From positions 48,240 to 112,239 of the forward strand of contig NZ_RJNA01000002.1 in NCBI RefSeq assembly GCF_003943815.1: a DNA stretch of 64,000 nucleotides, in the 5' to 3' direction. The position numbers were made by a program, and so were the translations under genes. Of the stretch, positions 40,644 through 49,945 are shown piece by piece. The first letter of the stretch is position 1. Every line of letters starts with the position of its first letter. Source of the DNA: Streptococcus cristatus (GTDB lineage Bacteria; Bacillota; Bacilli; Lactobacillales; Streptococcaceae). The notes beneath the pieces are model-generated. The model saw nothing but the letters and a program-made list of their open reading frames with translations. It made no database searches and had not been told where the DNA came from.

Positions 40644-41009
40644 TTATGGTCGACGCATGTGACCAAAGGTTGGCAGAGAAGAGCCAAAACGACCTTGCTG
40701 TAAAATATCATTGTGGAGAGCTCGACGGACTTCCTTTTCGCTAATCGTTTTGTGGGATTTAGCTTCACGCTCAGCATATTTCTTTTTGATAGCAGCGATA
40801 TTATAACCTTCAGAAATATAATCCTTAATTTCCAAAAGGCGGTCCATATCATTCAGGGAATACATTCGGCGATTGCCCTCATTCCGAAGGGGAGTGATGA
40901 GGTTTTGCTCCTCATAATATCGAATCTGACGGGCAGATAAGTCCGTCAACTTCATAACGCTACCTATGGGAAAGACTGCCATATTTCGGCGAAACTCTTT
41001 TTCCTTCAT
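40644..41009 (-). CDS. glnR: MerR-family nitrogen regulator GlnR
   Basis: Represses glnRA and ammonium/glutamine uptake genes when glutamine is plentiful. 121 residues. The MerR helix-turn-helix is IGSVMKLTDLSARQIRYYEEQ and the wing NEGNRRMYSLNDMDRLLEI. The C-terminal tail (SSLPTFGHMRRP) corresponds to the region through which feedback-inhibited glutamine synthetase activates GlnR. A consensus GlnR box lies just upstream of its promoter. Confidence 0.97.
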   Translation of the reverse strand: MKEKEFRRNMAVFPIGSVMKLTDLSARQIRYYEEQNLITPLRNEGNRRMYSLNDMDRLLEIKDYISEGYNIAAIKKKYAEREAKSHKTISEKEVRRALHNDILQQGRFGSSLPTFGHMRRP

Positions 41010-41029
41010 TTTTTTCCTCTCTATGCACT

Positions 41030-41081
41030 ATTATAACTAATTTTTTTTGTATGTCAACAATCAATGTGAGATTTTCTTACA
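41030..41081 (-). promoter_or_regulatory. glnRA promoter and GlnR operator
   Basis: Minus-strand TTGACA (plus 41052-41057) and TATAAT (41030-41035) are 16 bases apart, both perfect hexamers. TGTGAGATTTTCTTACA (41065-41081) fits the GlnR box TGTNAN7TNACA exactly and lies 8 bases upstream of the -35. Confidence 0.9.
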
Positions 41082-41085
41082 CATT

Positions 41086-41610
41086 TTAATTTATAGACTT
41101 AAAGAAATTCTTAATTCTATCCACATCCGAATTTACCACTATCGCGACAAAGACCCCCATAAAGGTTTCAAAAACTCTAGCAAAAACGTATAAAATAGTA
41201 TCTTCCGGACTAATGGAGAGAGTGATAATCAGCATAGCTGAAACACCACCAATCACCCCAGCCTTATTGTTCATAGCAACATTGGTCATGATCGTCAGCA
41301 TCGTACAGATTGGCACAAATACTAAGGTCACCCAAAATTGGCCGTTCAATAAATTTCCCAACAGATAGAATAGCAAGGCATAAAAGCCCCCGACACTATT
41401 TCCTAAAATACGAGAAGTTCCGAAATGAACACTTTTATCAAAATCTTCTCGCAGGCTAAACACCGCTGTCAAAGCCCCAATTTGGAGCCCCTTCCAGCCA
41501 AACATACCAAAAATAAGTAGGACAATAAAGACTGCTATCCCTGTTTTCATCGTCCTCATACCCAAGCGAAATTTTGATTTATCGAATTTATACTTACTAA
41601 AATAGCTCAT
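41086..41610 (-). CDS. FUSC/aromatic acid exporter-like membrane protein
   Basis: 174 residues with about four transmembrane helices (residues ~22-50, 75-110, 118-160). Motifs such as GLQIGALTAVFSLREDFDKSV and GGFYALLFYLLGNL match the short N-terminal module of the ArAE/FUSC exporter family. The usual C-terminal cytoplasmic part is absent, which is common in streptococci. The gene sits between pgk and glnR, as in pneumococcus. An extended -10 (TGT-TAGAAT) lies near 41645. Function unproven. Confidence 0.75.
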   Translation of the reverse strand: MSYFSKYKFDKSKFRLGMRTMKTGIAVFIVLLIFGMFGWKGLQIGALTAVFSLREDFDKSVHFGTSRILGNSVGGFYALLFYLLGNLLNGQFWVTLVFVPICTMLTIMTNVAMNNKAGVIGGVSAMLIITLSISPEDTILYVFARVFETFMGVFVAIVVNSDVDRIKNFFKSIN

Positions 41611-41817
41611 GCTTTTTCCTTTTTAAAAGTAAACTATCTTTATTCTAACATATTTTCTAACAAAAAGGCTCTGTCCATCGAGTTTATTGTCTATATCCTA
41701 CAAGGATGCATAGCCAGCTTCTACTGTATTTCTAACTATATTTCCCATTATTGATTACTCATTAGGAAAATAGAAGCCAAAAATCCATTTCCTCAGAAGC
41801 CTACAAGGACAAAAGAA
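41611..41817. other. Intergenic stretch without recognisable genes
   Basis: Apart from the likely promoter of the FUSC-type gene near 41645, I see no open frame, RNA gene or repeat in this part. Confidence 0.5.
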
Positions 41818-41841
41818 AAAGAGTTGGTTACCCAACTCTTT
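41818..41841 (-). terminator. Terminator behind the pgk remnant
   Basis: AAAGAGTTGG (41818-41827) and CCAACTCTTT (41832-41841) form a perfect 10-bp stem, followed by a T-run on the minus strand. It probably was the original pgk terminator. Confidence 0.85.
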
Positions 41842-41853
41842 CCGTTTCAAAGA

Positions 41854-41925
41854 TTATTTTTCAGTCAAAGCTGCAAGCCCTGGAAGAACTTTACCTTCAA
41901 GGAGTTCCATTGAGGCACCACCACC
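41854..41925 (-). pseudogene. Remnant of a second pgk 3' end
   Basis: The 72 bases encode [23 protein letters not shown] and a stop, identical in protein to the last 23 residues of pgk (42041-42112). The DNA differs at 18 of 72 positions, every one synonymous. Homology stops abruptly at 41926. The copy therefore comes from a functional pgk of another lineage, left behind by recombination or by an element that ended in pgk. Confidence 0.9.
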
Positions 41926-41950
41926 GCGTCACAAATACCTCCACTACACA

Positions 41951-41973
41951 AAAAGGTGACATAGCCACCTTTT
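41951..41973 (-). terminator. Terminator of pgk
   Basis: AAAAGGTG (41951-41958) and CACCTTTT (41966-41973), followed by TTTTT on the minus strand. Confidence 0.75.
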
Positions 41974-42001
41974 CGTTAACGTTTCAGTTTTGTTCCTTTT
42001 T

Positions 42002-42023
42002 CTACAAAATCAGGATTTTGTAG
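42002..42023. repeat. Palindrome downstream of pgk
   Basis: CTACAAAATC-AG-GATTTTGTAG is a perfect 10-bp inverted repeat with a 2-base centre, between the pgk stop and its terminator. Confidence 0.7.
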
Positions 42024-42040
42024 AGACTAACGGGCTGAAA

Positions 42041-43240
42041 TTATTTTTCTGTAAGTGCAGCCAAACCTGGCAATACTTTACCTTCAAGAAGCTCCATAGA
42101 AGCGCCTCCGCCCGTACTAATCCATGAGAACTTGTCTGCACGACCAAGGTTGATGGCTGCGGCAGCTGAGTCACCACCACCGATGATTGATTTCACGCCT
42201 GGTTGTTTCACGATAGCGTCCATCACACCGATTGTACCAGCTTGGAAGTCAGGGTTTTCAAACACACCCATTGGTCCGTTCCATACAACTGTTTTCGCAT
42301 CAGTCAAGGCTTCGTCAAATTTAGCGATAGATTTAGGACCGATATCCAAACCAAGGAAGCCTGGATCTACTGCTTCACCTTCAGTATCTTTCACTTCAGT
42401 GTAGTCTGCAAATGCGTTTGCTTCTTTTGAGTCAACTGGTAAGATCAATTTGCCGTTTGCTTTTTCAAGAAGAGCTTTAGCAACATCCAATTTGTCTTCT
42501 TCTACAAGTGAGTTACCGATTTCGATACCTTGCGCTTTGTAGAATGTGTAAGTCATACCACCACCGATAAGGACTTTATCAGCTTTTTCAAGCAAGTTTT
42601 CGATAACACCGATCTTGTCTGAAACTTTTGAACCACCAAGAATGGCTACGAATGGGCGTTCTGGAGCTTCAACTGCTTCTTGGATGTAGGCAATTTCGTT
42701 TTCAAGAAGGAATCCAGCAACAGCTTTTTCAACGTTTGCTGAGATACCAACATTAGATGCGTGTGCACGGTGAGCTGTACCGAATGCATCGTTTACGAAG
42801 ATACCATCTCCAAGTGATGCCCAGTATTTACCAAGTTCAGGATCATTTTTAGATTCTTTCTTGCCATCAACATCTTCGAAACGAGTGTTTTCAACCAAGA
42901 GAACTTGTCCATCTTCAAGAGCGTTAACAGCTGCTTCCAATTCAGCACCACGTGTAACGCCTGGGATAAATTTAACTTCTTGACCCAATTTAGTAGCCAA
43001 ATCAGCAGCTACAGGAGCAAGTGATTTACCTTCTTTATCTGCTTCTTCTTTTACACGTCCAAGGTGAGAGAAGAGGATAGCACGTCCACCTTGTTCAAGG
43101 ATGTACTTGATAGTTGGAAGTGCTGCAGTGATACGGTTGTCGTTAGTAATCACGCCATCTTTTACAGGAACGTTGAAATCAACACGAACGAGAACTTTTT
43201 TCCCTTTCAAGTCAACGTCTTTAACAGTCAATTTTGCCAT
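42041..43240 (-). CDS. pgk: Phosphoglycerate kinase
   Basis: Glycolytic enzyme making ATP from 1,3-bisphosphoglycerate. 399 residues starting [20 protein letters not shown], with [21 protein letters not shown], the hinge/lysine region [13 protein letters not shown] and the nucleotide loop [20 protein letters not shown]. An extended -10 (TGA-TATAAT; plus 43274-43279) lies 34 bases upstream of the start, with a weak -35. It lies downstream of gap but has its own promoter. Confidence 0.98.
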   Translation of the reverse strand: MAKLTVKDVDLKGKKVLVRVDFNVPVKDGVITNDNRITAALPTIKYILEQGGRAILFSHLGRVKEEADKEGKSLAPVAADLATKLGQEVKFIPGVTRGAELEAAVNALEDGQVLLVENTRFEDVDGKKESKNDPELGKYWASLGDGIFVNDAFGTAHRAHASNVGISANVEKAVAGFLLENEIAYIQEAVEAPERPFVAILGGSKVSDKIGVIENLLEKADKVLIGGGMTYTFYKAQGIEIGNSLVEEDKLDVAKALLEKANGKLILPVDSKEANAFADYTEVKDTEGEAVDPGFLGLDIGPKSIAKFDEALTDAKTVVWNGPMGVFENPDFQAGTIGVMDAIVKQPGVKSIIGGGDSAAAAINLGRADKFSWISTGGGASMELLEGKVLPGLAALTEK

Positions 43241-43273
43241 TAGATATGACTCCTTCTTTTTTTATACGTGTTA

Positions 43274-43279
43274 ATTATA
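43274..43279 (-). promoter_or_regulatory. Extended -10 of the pgk promoter
   Basis: Minus-strand TGA-TATAAT; no good -35 hexamer is found 16-18 bases upstream, so the TG extension probably compensates. Confidence 0.6.
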
Positions 43280-43447
43280 TCACAAAATCTACAAAAGTGA
43301 TAGTAAAAATTCATGGCTTTTCCTTTTCTCCAATCAAAGATAGATGAAAGACTACACGATTCACATTTTTCTGATAAATGCTAATGATGTTGCATGAGCA
43401 GGGTGATTTCCAATAGCCACTCCTTCAAGCTGTTCTGTAAAACAAAA

Positions 43448-43469
43448 AAGAGATCCATTCGGATCTCTT
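43448..43469 (-). terminator. Terminator of gap
   Basis: AAGAGATCC (43448-43456) and GGATCTCTT (43461-43469), perfect stem, then six Ts on the minus strand. Confidence 0.9.
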
Positions 43470-43484
43470 CTACATACAATTGAA

Positions 43485-44492
43485 TTATTTAGCGATTTTT
43501 GCAAAGTATTCAAGAGTACGTACAAGTTGTGCAGTGTAAGACATTTCGTTGTCGTACCATGATACAACTTTAACCAATTGTTTACCGTCAACGTCAAGAA
43601 CTTTAGTTTGAGTTGCGTCGAACAATGAACCGTAAGACATACCTACGATATCTGAAGATACGATTGGATCTTCTGTGTAACCGTATGATTCGTTAGCTGC
43701 TGCTTTCATAGCTGCATTTACTTCATCAACAGTAACGTTCTTTTCAAGAACTGCTACCAACTCAGTAACTGATCCAGTTGGTGTTGGAACGCGTTGTGCA
43801 GAACCATCAAGTTTACCGTTCAATTCTGGGATTACAAGACCGATAGCCTTAGCAGCACCAGTTGAGTTAGGAACGATGTTAGCAGCACCAGCGCGAGCAC
43901 GACGAAGGTCACCACCACGGTGTGGTCCGTCAAGGATCATTTGGTCACCAGTGTAAGCGTGGATAGTAGTCATCAATCCTTCTACAACACCAAATTTGTC
44001 TTGAAGTGCTTTAGCCATTGGAGCCAAACAGTTTGTAGTACATGAAGCACCTGAGATAACTGTTTCAGTACCATCAAGAACGTCGTGGTTAGTGTTAAAT
44101 ACGATTGTTTTAACATCGTTTCCACCAGGAGCAGTGATAACAACTTTCTTAGCTCCACCTTTAAGGTGTTTTTCAGCAGCGTCTTTCTTAGCAAAGAAAC
44201 CAGTTGCTTCAAGAACGATTTCTACACCGTCAGTAGCCCAATCAATTTGTTCTGGATCACGTTCAGCAGAAACTTTAACGAACTTACCGTTAACTTCGAA
44301 TCCACCTTCTTTAACTTCAACAGTACCATCGAAACGACCTTGAGTTGTGTCGTATTTCAACAAGTGTGCAAGCATAACTGGATCTGTAAGGTCGTTGATG
44401 CGAGTAACTTCAACACCTTCTACGTTTTGGATACGACGGAAAGCAAGACGACCGATACGACCGAAACCGTTAATACCAACTTTAACTACCAT
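43485..44492 (-). CDS. gap: Glyceraldehyde-3-phosphate dehydrogenase
   Basis: NAD-dependent phosphorylating enzyme of glycolysis; streptococcal homologues also appear on the surface as plasminogen receptor. 335 residues from the ATG at 44492 ([20 protein letters not shown]), preceded by AAGGAGG; the frame runs 24 codons upstream without support. Catalytic cysteine in [17 protein letters not shown], with NAD loop NGFGRIGR. Strong promoter and terminator; codon use is highly biased. Confidence 0.98.
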   Translation of the reverse strand: MVVKVGINGFGRIGRLAFRRIQNVEGVEVTRINDLTDPVMLAHLLKYDTTQGRFDGTVEVKEGGFEVNGKFVKVSAERDPEQIDWATDGVEIVLEATGFFAKKDAAEKHLKGGAKKVVITAPGGNDVKTIVFNTNHDVLDGTETVISGASCTTNCLAPMAKALQDKFGVVEGLMTTIHAYTGDQMILDGPHRGGDLRRARAGAANIVPNSTGAAKAIGLVIPELNGKLDGSAQRVPTPTGSVTELVAVLEKNVTVDEVNAAMKAAANESYGYTEDPIVSSDIVGMSYGSLFDATQTKVLDVDGKQLVKVVSWYDNEMSYTAQLVRTLEYFAKIAK

Positions 44493-44578
44493 TAGTGATT
44501 TCCTCCTTATGAAAATCAAAAAAAATTTTATGTGAAAAGAGTAACTTGAATCACTACAAATCACCTTTCAACATATCT

Positions 44579-44607
44579 ATTATATACCTTATTGAGCAAA
44601 ATTGCAA
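44579..44607 (-). promoter_or_regulatory. gap promoter
   Basis: Minus-strand TTGCAA (plus 44602-44607), 17 bases, TATAAT (44579-44584). Confidence 0.85.
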
Positions 44608-44699
44608 CTGATTTCATTATTATTAACAAGTAACAAATTTTCTTTCATGTATTTTCGATATTTTTCATAAATTCCATATTTTGATTCCATAAAGAAAAA

Positions 44700-44720
44700 A
44701 CGCCCGCTAGAAGCGAGCGT
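44700..44720 (-). terminator. Terminator of fusA
   Basis: ACGCCCGCT (44700-44708) and AGCGAGCGT (44712-44720) with one mismatch, then a T-run on the minus strand. Confidence 0.85.
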
Positions 44721-44731
44721 CATGTAGTGAA

Positions 44732-46810
44732 TTATTCACCACGGTGTTTCTTAATGATTTCTTCTTGTACTGATTTAGGTACATCTTCGTAGTGGTCAAA
44801 TACCATCATGAAGGTACCACGTCCTTGTGTTGCAGAACGAAGAACAGTCGCATAACCAAACATTTCAGCAAGTGGAACATAAGCACGAACGATTTGGCTG
44901 TTACCATGTGCTTCCATACCGTCAACACGTCCACGACGAGCTGTTACGTGACCCATAACATCACCAAGGTTTTCTTCGGGAACAGTGATGGTTACAAGCA
45001 TCATTGGCTCAAGGATAGCTGGTTGTGCAGTCTTAGCAGCTTCTTTCAAAGCAAGTGAAGCCGCAACCTTGAAGGCTGTTTCAGATGAGTCGACATCGTG
45101 GTATGAACCATCGTAAAGTTTAGCTTTCACGTCAACGATTGGGTAGCCAGCAAGGACACCATTCGCCATTGACTCAATCAAACCTTTTTCAACCGCTGGG
45201 ATGAATTCACGAGGAACCACACCACCGACGATAGCATTTTCAAACTCGAAGCCTTTTCCTTCTTCGTTTGGAGTAAATTCAATCCATACATCACCGAATT
45301 GACCTTTACCACCAGACTGGCGTTTGAAGAATCCACGTGCTTGAGTAGAAGCGCGGAATGTTTCACGGTAAGATACTTGAGGAGCACCTACGTTTGCTTC
45401 AACCTTGAACTCACGACGCATACGGTCAACAAGGACATCCAAGTGAAGCTCACCCATACCAGAGATAACTGTTTCACCAGTTTCAACGTTTGTTTCAACG
45501 CGGAATGTTGGATCTTCTTCAGCCAATTTTTGAAGGGCAATACCCATCTTGTCTTGGTCTGCTTTAGATTTTGGCTCAACCATCAATTGGATCACTGGTT
45601 CTGGAACGTTGATTGACTCAAGGATGATTTTAGCTTTTTCATCTGTCAATGAATCACCAGTAGTTGTATCCTTCAAACCAATAGCAGCTGCAATATCACC
45701 AGCATAAACGGTTTCGATTTCTTGGCGACTATTGGCATGTAATTGCACAAGACGTCCGATGCGCTCACGTTTACCTTTCGAAGTGTTCATTACGTAAGAA
45801 CCTGATTGAAGTACACCTGAGTAAACACGGAAGAATGTCAAACGACCTACGAATGGGTCAGTCATGATCTTGAAGGCAAGAGCTGCGAATGGCTCTTCAT
45901 CAGATGCAGGACGAGTTTCTTCTTCGTCTGTATCTGGGTTGATACCTTTGATCGCTGGGATGTCAAGTGGGCTTGGAAGGTAATCGATAACCGCATCAAG
46001 CATCAATTGAACACCCTTGTTCTTGAAGGCAGAACCACACAATACTGGGAAGAATTCAACATTGATTGTTGCTTTACGGATACCAGCTTTCAATTCTTCG
46101 TTAGTGATTTCTTCACCCTCAAGGTACTTCATCATCAATTCTTCATCAGTTTCAGCAACTGCTTCCACCAATTTTTCACGATATTCTTGAGCTTGGTCAA
46201 GGTACTCAGCTGGAATATCTTCTTCAAGAATATCTGTACCAAGGTCGTTGGTATAGATTTCAGCTTTCATCTTGATCAAGTCGATGATACCACGGAAGTC
46301 ATCTTCAGCACCGATTGGCAATTGAATTGGATGAGCATTTGCTTGAAGACGGTCGTGAAGAGTGCTTACTGAGTAAAGGAAGTCAGCACCGATTTTGTCC
46401 ATTTTGTTAGCAAATACGATACGTGGAACTCCGTACTCAGTTGCTTGGCGCCAAACTGTTTCAGTTTGAGGCTCAACACCTGATTGTGAATCAAGAACGG
46501 TAACCGCACCATCCAATACACGAAGAGAGCGTTGTACTTCGATTGTGAAGTCCACGTGTCCTGGTGTGTCGATGATGTTTACGCGGTGGTTGTTCCATTG
46601 AGCTGTTGTCGCAGCAGATGTGATAGTGATACCACGTTCTTGCTCTTGCTCCATCCAGTCCATTTGTGACGCACCTTCGTGAGTTTCACCGATTTTGTGG
46701 ATTTTACCAGTATAGTAAAGGATACGCTCAGTTGTAGTTGTCTTACCAGCATCGACGTGAGCCATGATACCGATATTACGAGTTTTTTCAAGTGAAAATT
46801 CGCGTGCCAT
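44732..46810 (-). CDS. fusA: Translation elongation factor G
   Basis: Ribosomal translocase GTPase. 692 residues, usual length. Starts [20 protein letters not shown] with P-loop [13 protein letters not shown], switch region [12 protein letters not shown] and NKMDKIGA. Third gene of the str cluster, but separated from rpsG by 278 bases with a terminator-like hairpin, so it is partly independent. RBS AGGAG. Confidence 0.99.
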   Translation of the reverse strand: MAREFSLEKTRNIGIMAHVDAGKTTTTERILYYTGKIHKIGETHEGASQMDWMEQEQERGITITSAATTAQWNNHRVNIIDTPGHVDFTIEVQRSLRVLDGAVTVLDSQSGVEPQTETVWRQATEYGVPRIVFANKMDKIGADFLYSVSTLHDRLQANAHPIQLPIGAEDDFRGIIDLIKMKAEIYTNDLGTDILEEDIPAEYLDQAQEYREKLVEAVAETDEELMMKYLEGEEITNEELKAGIRKATINVEFFPVLCGSAFKNKGVQLMLDAVIDYLPSPLDIPAIKGINPDTDEEETRPASDEEPFAALAFKIMTDPFVGRLTFFRVYSGVLQSGSYVMNTSKGKRERIGRLVQLHANSRQEIETVYAGDIAAAIGLKDTTTGDSLTDEKAKIILESINVPEPVIQLMVEPKSKADQDKMGIALQKLAEEDPTFRVETNVETGETVISGMGELHLDVLVDRMRREFKVEANVGAPQVSYRETFRASTQARGFFKRQSGGKGQFGDVWIEFTPNEEGKGFEFENAIVGGVVPREFIPAVEKGLIESMANGVLAGYPIVDVKAKLYDGSYHDVDSSETAFKVAASLALKEAAKTAQPAILEPMMLVTITVPEENLGDVMGHVTARRGRVDGMEAHGNSQIVRAYVPLAEMFGYATVLRSATQGRGTFMMVFDHYEDVPKSVQEEIIKKHRGE

Positions 46811-46867
46811 GAGGTTAGTTTCTCCTATTTTTTTATTTTACAATCTATTATAACATTATTTAGAAAA

Positions 46868-46892
46868 AACGGATAGGCAGGACCTACCCGTT
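46868..46892 (-). terminator. Terminator or attenuator between rpsG and fusA
   Basis: AACGGATAGG (46868-46877) and CCTACCCGTT (46883-46892), nine of ten pairs, followed by six Ts on the minus strand. The rest of the 278-base space (46811-47088) shows no other clear feature and no strong fusA promoter that I could fix. Confidence 0.75.
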
Positions 46893-47088
46893 CTCAATGT
46901 TTATCTTGTTTTTTGTTGGTTTCAACTTACAAGACGATCAGTTGAATTATAGCTCAGAATAATATTTTTAGCTAATTTGAACCCGAGCGAGGCCCTGCGC
47001 AAAAAAGACAAACTGCTTTGTGTTCTTCAAACACTGCATCAGTTTCCTATTTTTGCCTTGTGCCTTTAGCGCCCTTGGTATCATGATC

Positions 47089-47559
47089 TTACCAACGGAA
47101 GTGTGCGAAGGCACGGTTAGCTTCAGCCATACGGTGAGTATCTTCGCGTTTCTTAACTGCTGCACCAGTGTTGTTAGCAGCATCCATGATTTCTTTTGCA
47201 AGACGATCTTGCATAGTATGTTCACCACGACCACGTGAAATTGTTACCAACCAACGAAGTCCAAGTGTAGTACGACGTTCTGGACGAACTTCAACCGGTA
47301 CTTGGTAGTTTGAACCACCGACACGGCGTGCACGTACTTCAAGAACAGGCATGATGTTTTCCATCGCTGTTTCAAATACTTCAAGTGCATCATTTCCAGT
47401 AGCTTCTTTGATTTGCTCAAAAGCTCCGTAAACGATAGAAGCTGCTGTACCACGCTTACCATCAAGCATAACGCGGTTGATAAGACGAGTAACTAATTGT
47501 GAATTGTAAAGCGGATCTGGCAATACTTCGCGCTTAGGCGCACGGTTTTTACGACTCAT
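47089..47559 (-). CDS. rpsG: 30S ribosomal protein S7
   Basis: 156 residues. Starts [37 protein letters not shown] and [20 protein letters not shown] are typical. Binds the 16S 3' domain and nucleates head assembly; in other bacteria it represses the str operon. Nineteen bases after rpsL. Confidence 0.99.
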   Translation of the reverse strand: MSRKNRAPKREVLPDPLYNSQLVTRLINRVMLDGKRGTAASIVYGAFEQIKEATGNDALEVFETAMENIMPVLEVRARRVGGSNYQVPVEVRPERRTTLGLRWLVTISRGRGEHTMQDRLAKEIMDAANNTGAAVKKREDTHRMAEANRAFAHFRW

Positions 47560-47578
47560 TTATCTTTATCCCCTTTCT

Positions 47579-47992
47579 TTATGCTTTTGGACGCTTAGTA
47601 CCGTATTTAGAACGGCCTTGCTTACGGTCAGTAACACCTGCTGTATCAAGTGCACCACGAACGATATGGTAACGTACCCCTGGAAGGTCTTTTACACGTC
47701 CACCACGAAGAAGCACTACGCTGTGCTCTTGCAAGTTGTGTCCGATACCTGGGATGTAAGCTGTAACTTCGATCAAGTTGCTCAAACGTACACGGGCAAA
47801 TTTACGAAGGGCTGAGTTAGGCTTCTTAGGTGTCATAGTTCCGACACGAGTTGCAACACCACGTTTTTGTGGTGAAGATACGTTTGTTTGAACTTTTTTG
47901 TGGCTGTTGTAACCAACGTTCAAAGCTGGTGATTTAGATTTTTCTACTTTTGATTTACGCGGTTTGCGAACCAATTGGTTAATTGTAGGCAT
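47579..47992 (-). CDS. rpsL: 30S ribosomal protein S12
   Basis: 137 residues. Decoding-centre protein. The streptomycin-contact loop [11 protein letters not shown] (K56) is wild type, as is [13 protein letters not shown]. First gene of the str cluster, preceded by a leader of about 130 bases with strong potential for structure. RBS CAGGAG. Confidence 0.99.
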   Translation of the reverse strand: MPTINQLVRKPRKSKVEKSKSPALNVGYNSHKKVQTNVSSPQKRGVATRVGTMTPKKPNSALRKFARVRLSNLIEVTAYIPGIGHNLQEHSVVLLRGGRVKDLPGVRYHIVRGALDTAGVTDRKQGRSKYGTKRPKA

Positions 47993-48056
47993 CTACATTC
48001 TCCTGTATTTTTTTAATTTTGGTGATGATACACTTGGTGACAGCTACCATCTGTGT

Positions 48057-48120
48057 GTACTTTTGCAACATTTGTCAGCACGTCTCTGTACACTTTTGAG
48101 AGACCAAAAGTAAAAAGTAC
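48057..48120 (-). ncRNA. Structured 5' leader of rpsL (candidate regulatory RNA)
   Basis: In RNA sense an 8-bp outer stem GTACTTTT/AAAAGTAC (plus 48113-48120 and 48057-48064) encloses hairpin ACTTTTG/CAAAAGT. The six-base loop of that hairpin, GTCTCT (plus 48099-48104), is exactly complementary to downstream AGAGAC (48082-48087). It can fold as a pseudoknot, or as two mutually exclusive hairpins. No U-run follows, so control would act on translation or RNA stability. I do not know a described motif with this form. Confidence 0.55.
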
Positions 48121-48128
48121 CGTTTATC

Positions 48129-48157
48129 ATTGTAACACAGAAGCATATCCTCGTCAA
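48129..48157 (-). promoter_or_regulatory. Promoter of the rpsL-rpsG operon
   Basis: Minus-strand TTGACG (plus 48152-48157), 17 bases, TACAAT (48129-48134) with TG upstream of the -10. The remaining bases to 48295 hold only a weak AATCAA/TTGATT hairpin. Confidence 0.85.
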
Positions 48158-48295
48158 TAGGTTTTCTTAATTTTTGACTTATCTTCACTTCTTAATCAAC
48201 CTTTTGCTTGATTATTATCATCTTAAAGATCTGAAAATATGCTACAACAGATTGTTGATAAACACTTAAATACTAATCAAAATATGTATTCAATT

Positions 48296-48913
48296 CTATT
48301 TTTCACTTGAAGTCTGGGAAGGAACCACCGTATTTGAAGAGGCGCCCGAAGTATCTGAAGACGGGCTTGGTATCTCCGAAGATGGACTTGGGGTAACTTC
48401 TGGACTAGAGGATGGTGCAGGAGTCGAACTTTCTTGTGGCTGTATTCGTGGTTCGATGGAGATGGCAGGTGTTCGATAAACTGGCGCAACAGGCGTAGGA
48501 GAGAACGACTGCTGCTGGTCTGAATCAGGTTCAGTGGATTCCTCAGGTGTCTTCATTGCATCTTTTACGGCTTGAATTCGACCTTGGAACTTAGCTTTGG
48601 CTTCCTCATCTTTTACCTTGTCAACCGCTGCTTGTGCTTGAGTCACACTTTCATCGGTACGCTCTTCTTCTAACTTTTTAACAGCTACTTCAGCATCCTG
48701 AATCGTATTATCTTCTGACGATGTTTTCTTAGTAGAACTAGCTTTACTGGAGCTTGAACGTCTACTGTAACTAACTGTTTTGGCGGAGCCCGTATTCTTC
48801 TGAGCTGGTTTTAAAAATATAAGTCCAGAAACCAAGATAAGCAGCATTATTGCCAGGATCCCTAAACGAACAAGGTTAGAAGCTCTCTCTAATTTATCAA
48901 AAATATTTCTCAT
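48296..48913 (-). CDS. Membrane-anchored Ser/Pro-rich protein of unknown function
   Basis: 205 residues. Residues 1-16 are cytoplasmic and 17-36 (LGILAIMLLILVSGLIFLKP) form one transmembrane helix. A serine-rich linker (SYSRRSSSSKASSTKKTSS) follows, then a short helical charged domain (AEVAVKKLEEERTDESVTQA), then a C-terminal tail of repeated P/S (PSPSSEIPSPSSDTSG). It looks like an extracellular spacer or a wall-spanning stalk. No sortase motif. It lies 15 bases after purR and is probably co-transcribed with it. Not recognised as a named family. Confidence 0.65.
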   Translation of the reverse strand: MRNIFDKLERASNLVRLGILAIMLLILVSGLIFLKPAQKNTGSAKTVSYSRRSSSSKASSTKKTSSEDNTIQDAEVAVKKLEEERTDESVTQAQAAVDKVKDEEAKAKFQGRIQAVKDAMKTPEESTEPDSDQQQSFSPTPVAPVYRTPAISIEPRIQPQESSTPAPSSSPEVTPSPSSEIPSPSSDTSGASSNTVVPSQTSSEK

Positions 48914-48928
48914 AATTTTTTCCTAAAG

Positions 48929-49744
48929 TTAATCAAATATATTCCCAATCTCAACATCAATCGTATTTGATTTAACGTCGATATTGGTCACCTTTAACAG
49001 TGATTTGTATTCTAGATGATCGCGATTGGCTTGCGCATTGTCTGCAAAGACCGCTACTCCTGCCAACTCCGAATCAAACTCAGACAGAAGGCTAATCATC
49101 CCATTAACCGTTCCGCCTCCCTTGAGAAAGTCATCAACAATCAGTACCCGACTGCCAGCTTTTAGGCTACGTTTTGAGAGGAACATTTTCTCAATCCGAT
49201 CTCCGCTAGAGCCAGAGACATAGTTGACACTGACCGTAGATCCCTCGGTGATTTTCAAATCGCGACGGACAATGACAAAGGGAACATTCAAGACATTAGC
49301 GACAGCATTGGCCAAGGGAACCCCCTTGGTCGCCACTGTCATAACGGCATCAATCTTTTGATCTTTAAAAGCTTTGGCAATGATGCGGCCAATATTATTG
49401 AGGATAGATGGCGTACTGAGCAAATCTGATAAGTAGATATAGCCGCCAGGAAGGATTCGATTACTCTCAGACAGCTGATCGCGGAGGTCTTGAACGATAG
49501 CCTTGGCCTCCTTTTCTGAAATGGAAGGAGTGAAGACGACACCTCCTCCAGCACCGGTAATTGTCTCAATCGTACCAATTTCGATTTCTTCAAAGGCACG
49601 TTTGATAATCACGATGTCTTCTGAAATGGAAGACTTGGCAGACTCATATTTTTCTGCAAATGTGTTTAAACTTGTTAATTGGTAAGGATGGTTAATCAAG
49701 TAATTGGAAATAACCACCATGCGCTCACTTCTTCTTAATTTCAT
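48929..49744 (-). CDS. purR: Purine operon regulator PurR
   Basis: 271 residues. The N-terminal winged helix (MKLRRSERMVVISNYLINHP) is followed by a phosphoribosyltransferase-like domain with the PRPP loop VLIVDDFLKGGGTVNGMIS. Binds PurBoxes and senses PRPP; in lactococci and streptococci it acts mainly as an activator of pur genes, unlike the Bacillus repressor. Two facing PurBox-like sites upstream suggest autoregulation. Confidence 0.97.
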   Translation of the reverse strand: MKLRRSERMVVISNYLINHPYQLTSLNTFAEKYESAKSSISEDIVIIKRAFEEIEIGTIETITGAGGGVVFTPSISEKEAKAIVQDLRDQLSESNRILPGGYIYLSDLLSTPSILNNIGRIIAKAFKDQKIDAVMTVATKGVPLANAVANVLNVPFVIVRRDLKITEGSTVSVNYVSGSSGDRIEKMFLSKRSLKAGSRVLIVDDFLKGGGTVNGMISLLSEFDSELAGVAVFADNAQANRDHLEYKSLLKVTNIDVKSNTIDVEIGNIFD

Positions 49745-49901
49745 TTTTTCACCAATTCGACTCCATCAAAATCAGCCACAAACTAATCTGAGAACCTAGC
49801 TCTTCTCGCATAGAGCAGTATATCAGCTCTTTCAATTCAAAGTTTGGAGTGATTTCTATGAATATTTATTTTATTTTTTTCATTATATCATACTATATCA
49901 A

Positions 49902-49945
49902 AAAAACGAACATTATACTAAATATAATGCCCATTTTTCGTATTT
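49902..49945. promoter_or_regulatory. Pair of inverted PurBoxes upstream of purR
   Basis: AAAAACGAACATT (49902-49914, plus strand) matches the PurBox AWWWCCGAACWWT at 12 of 13. AAATACGAAAAAT on the minus strand (plus 49933-49945) matches at 11 of 13. They face each other 18 bases apart, close to the 16-17 of paired PurR sites. An extended -10 (TGA-TATAAT; plus 49882-49887) lies downstream. The second box overlaps the yhaM stop codon. Confidence 0.7.

Noticed and set aside
46968-47234. Minus-strand 88-codon frame overlapping rpsG
   Set aside because: It overlaps the conserved rpsG sequence in another frame and has no start signal.
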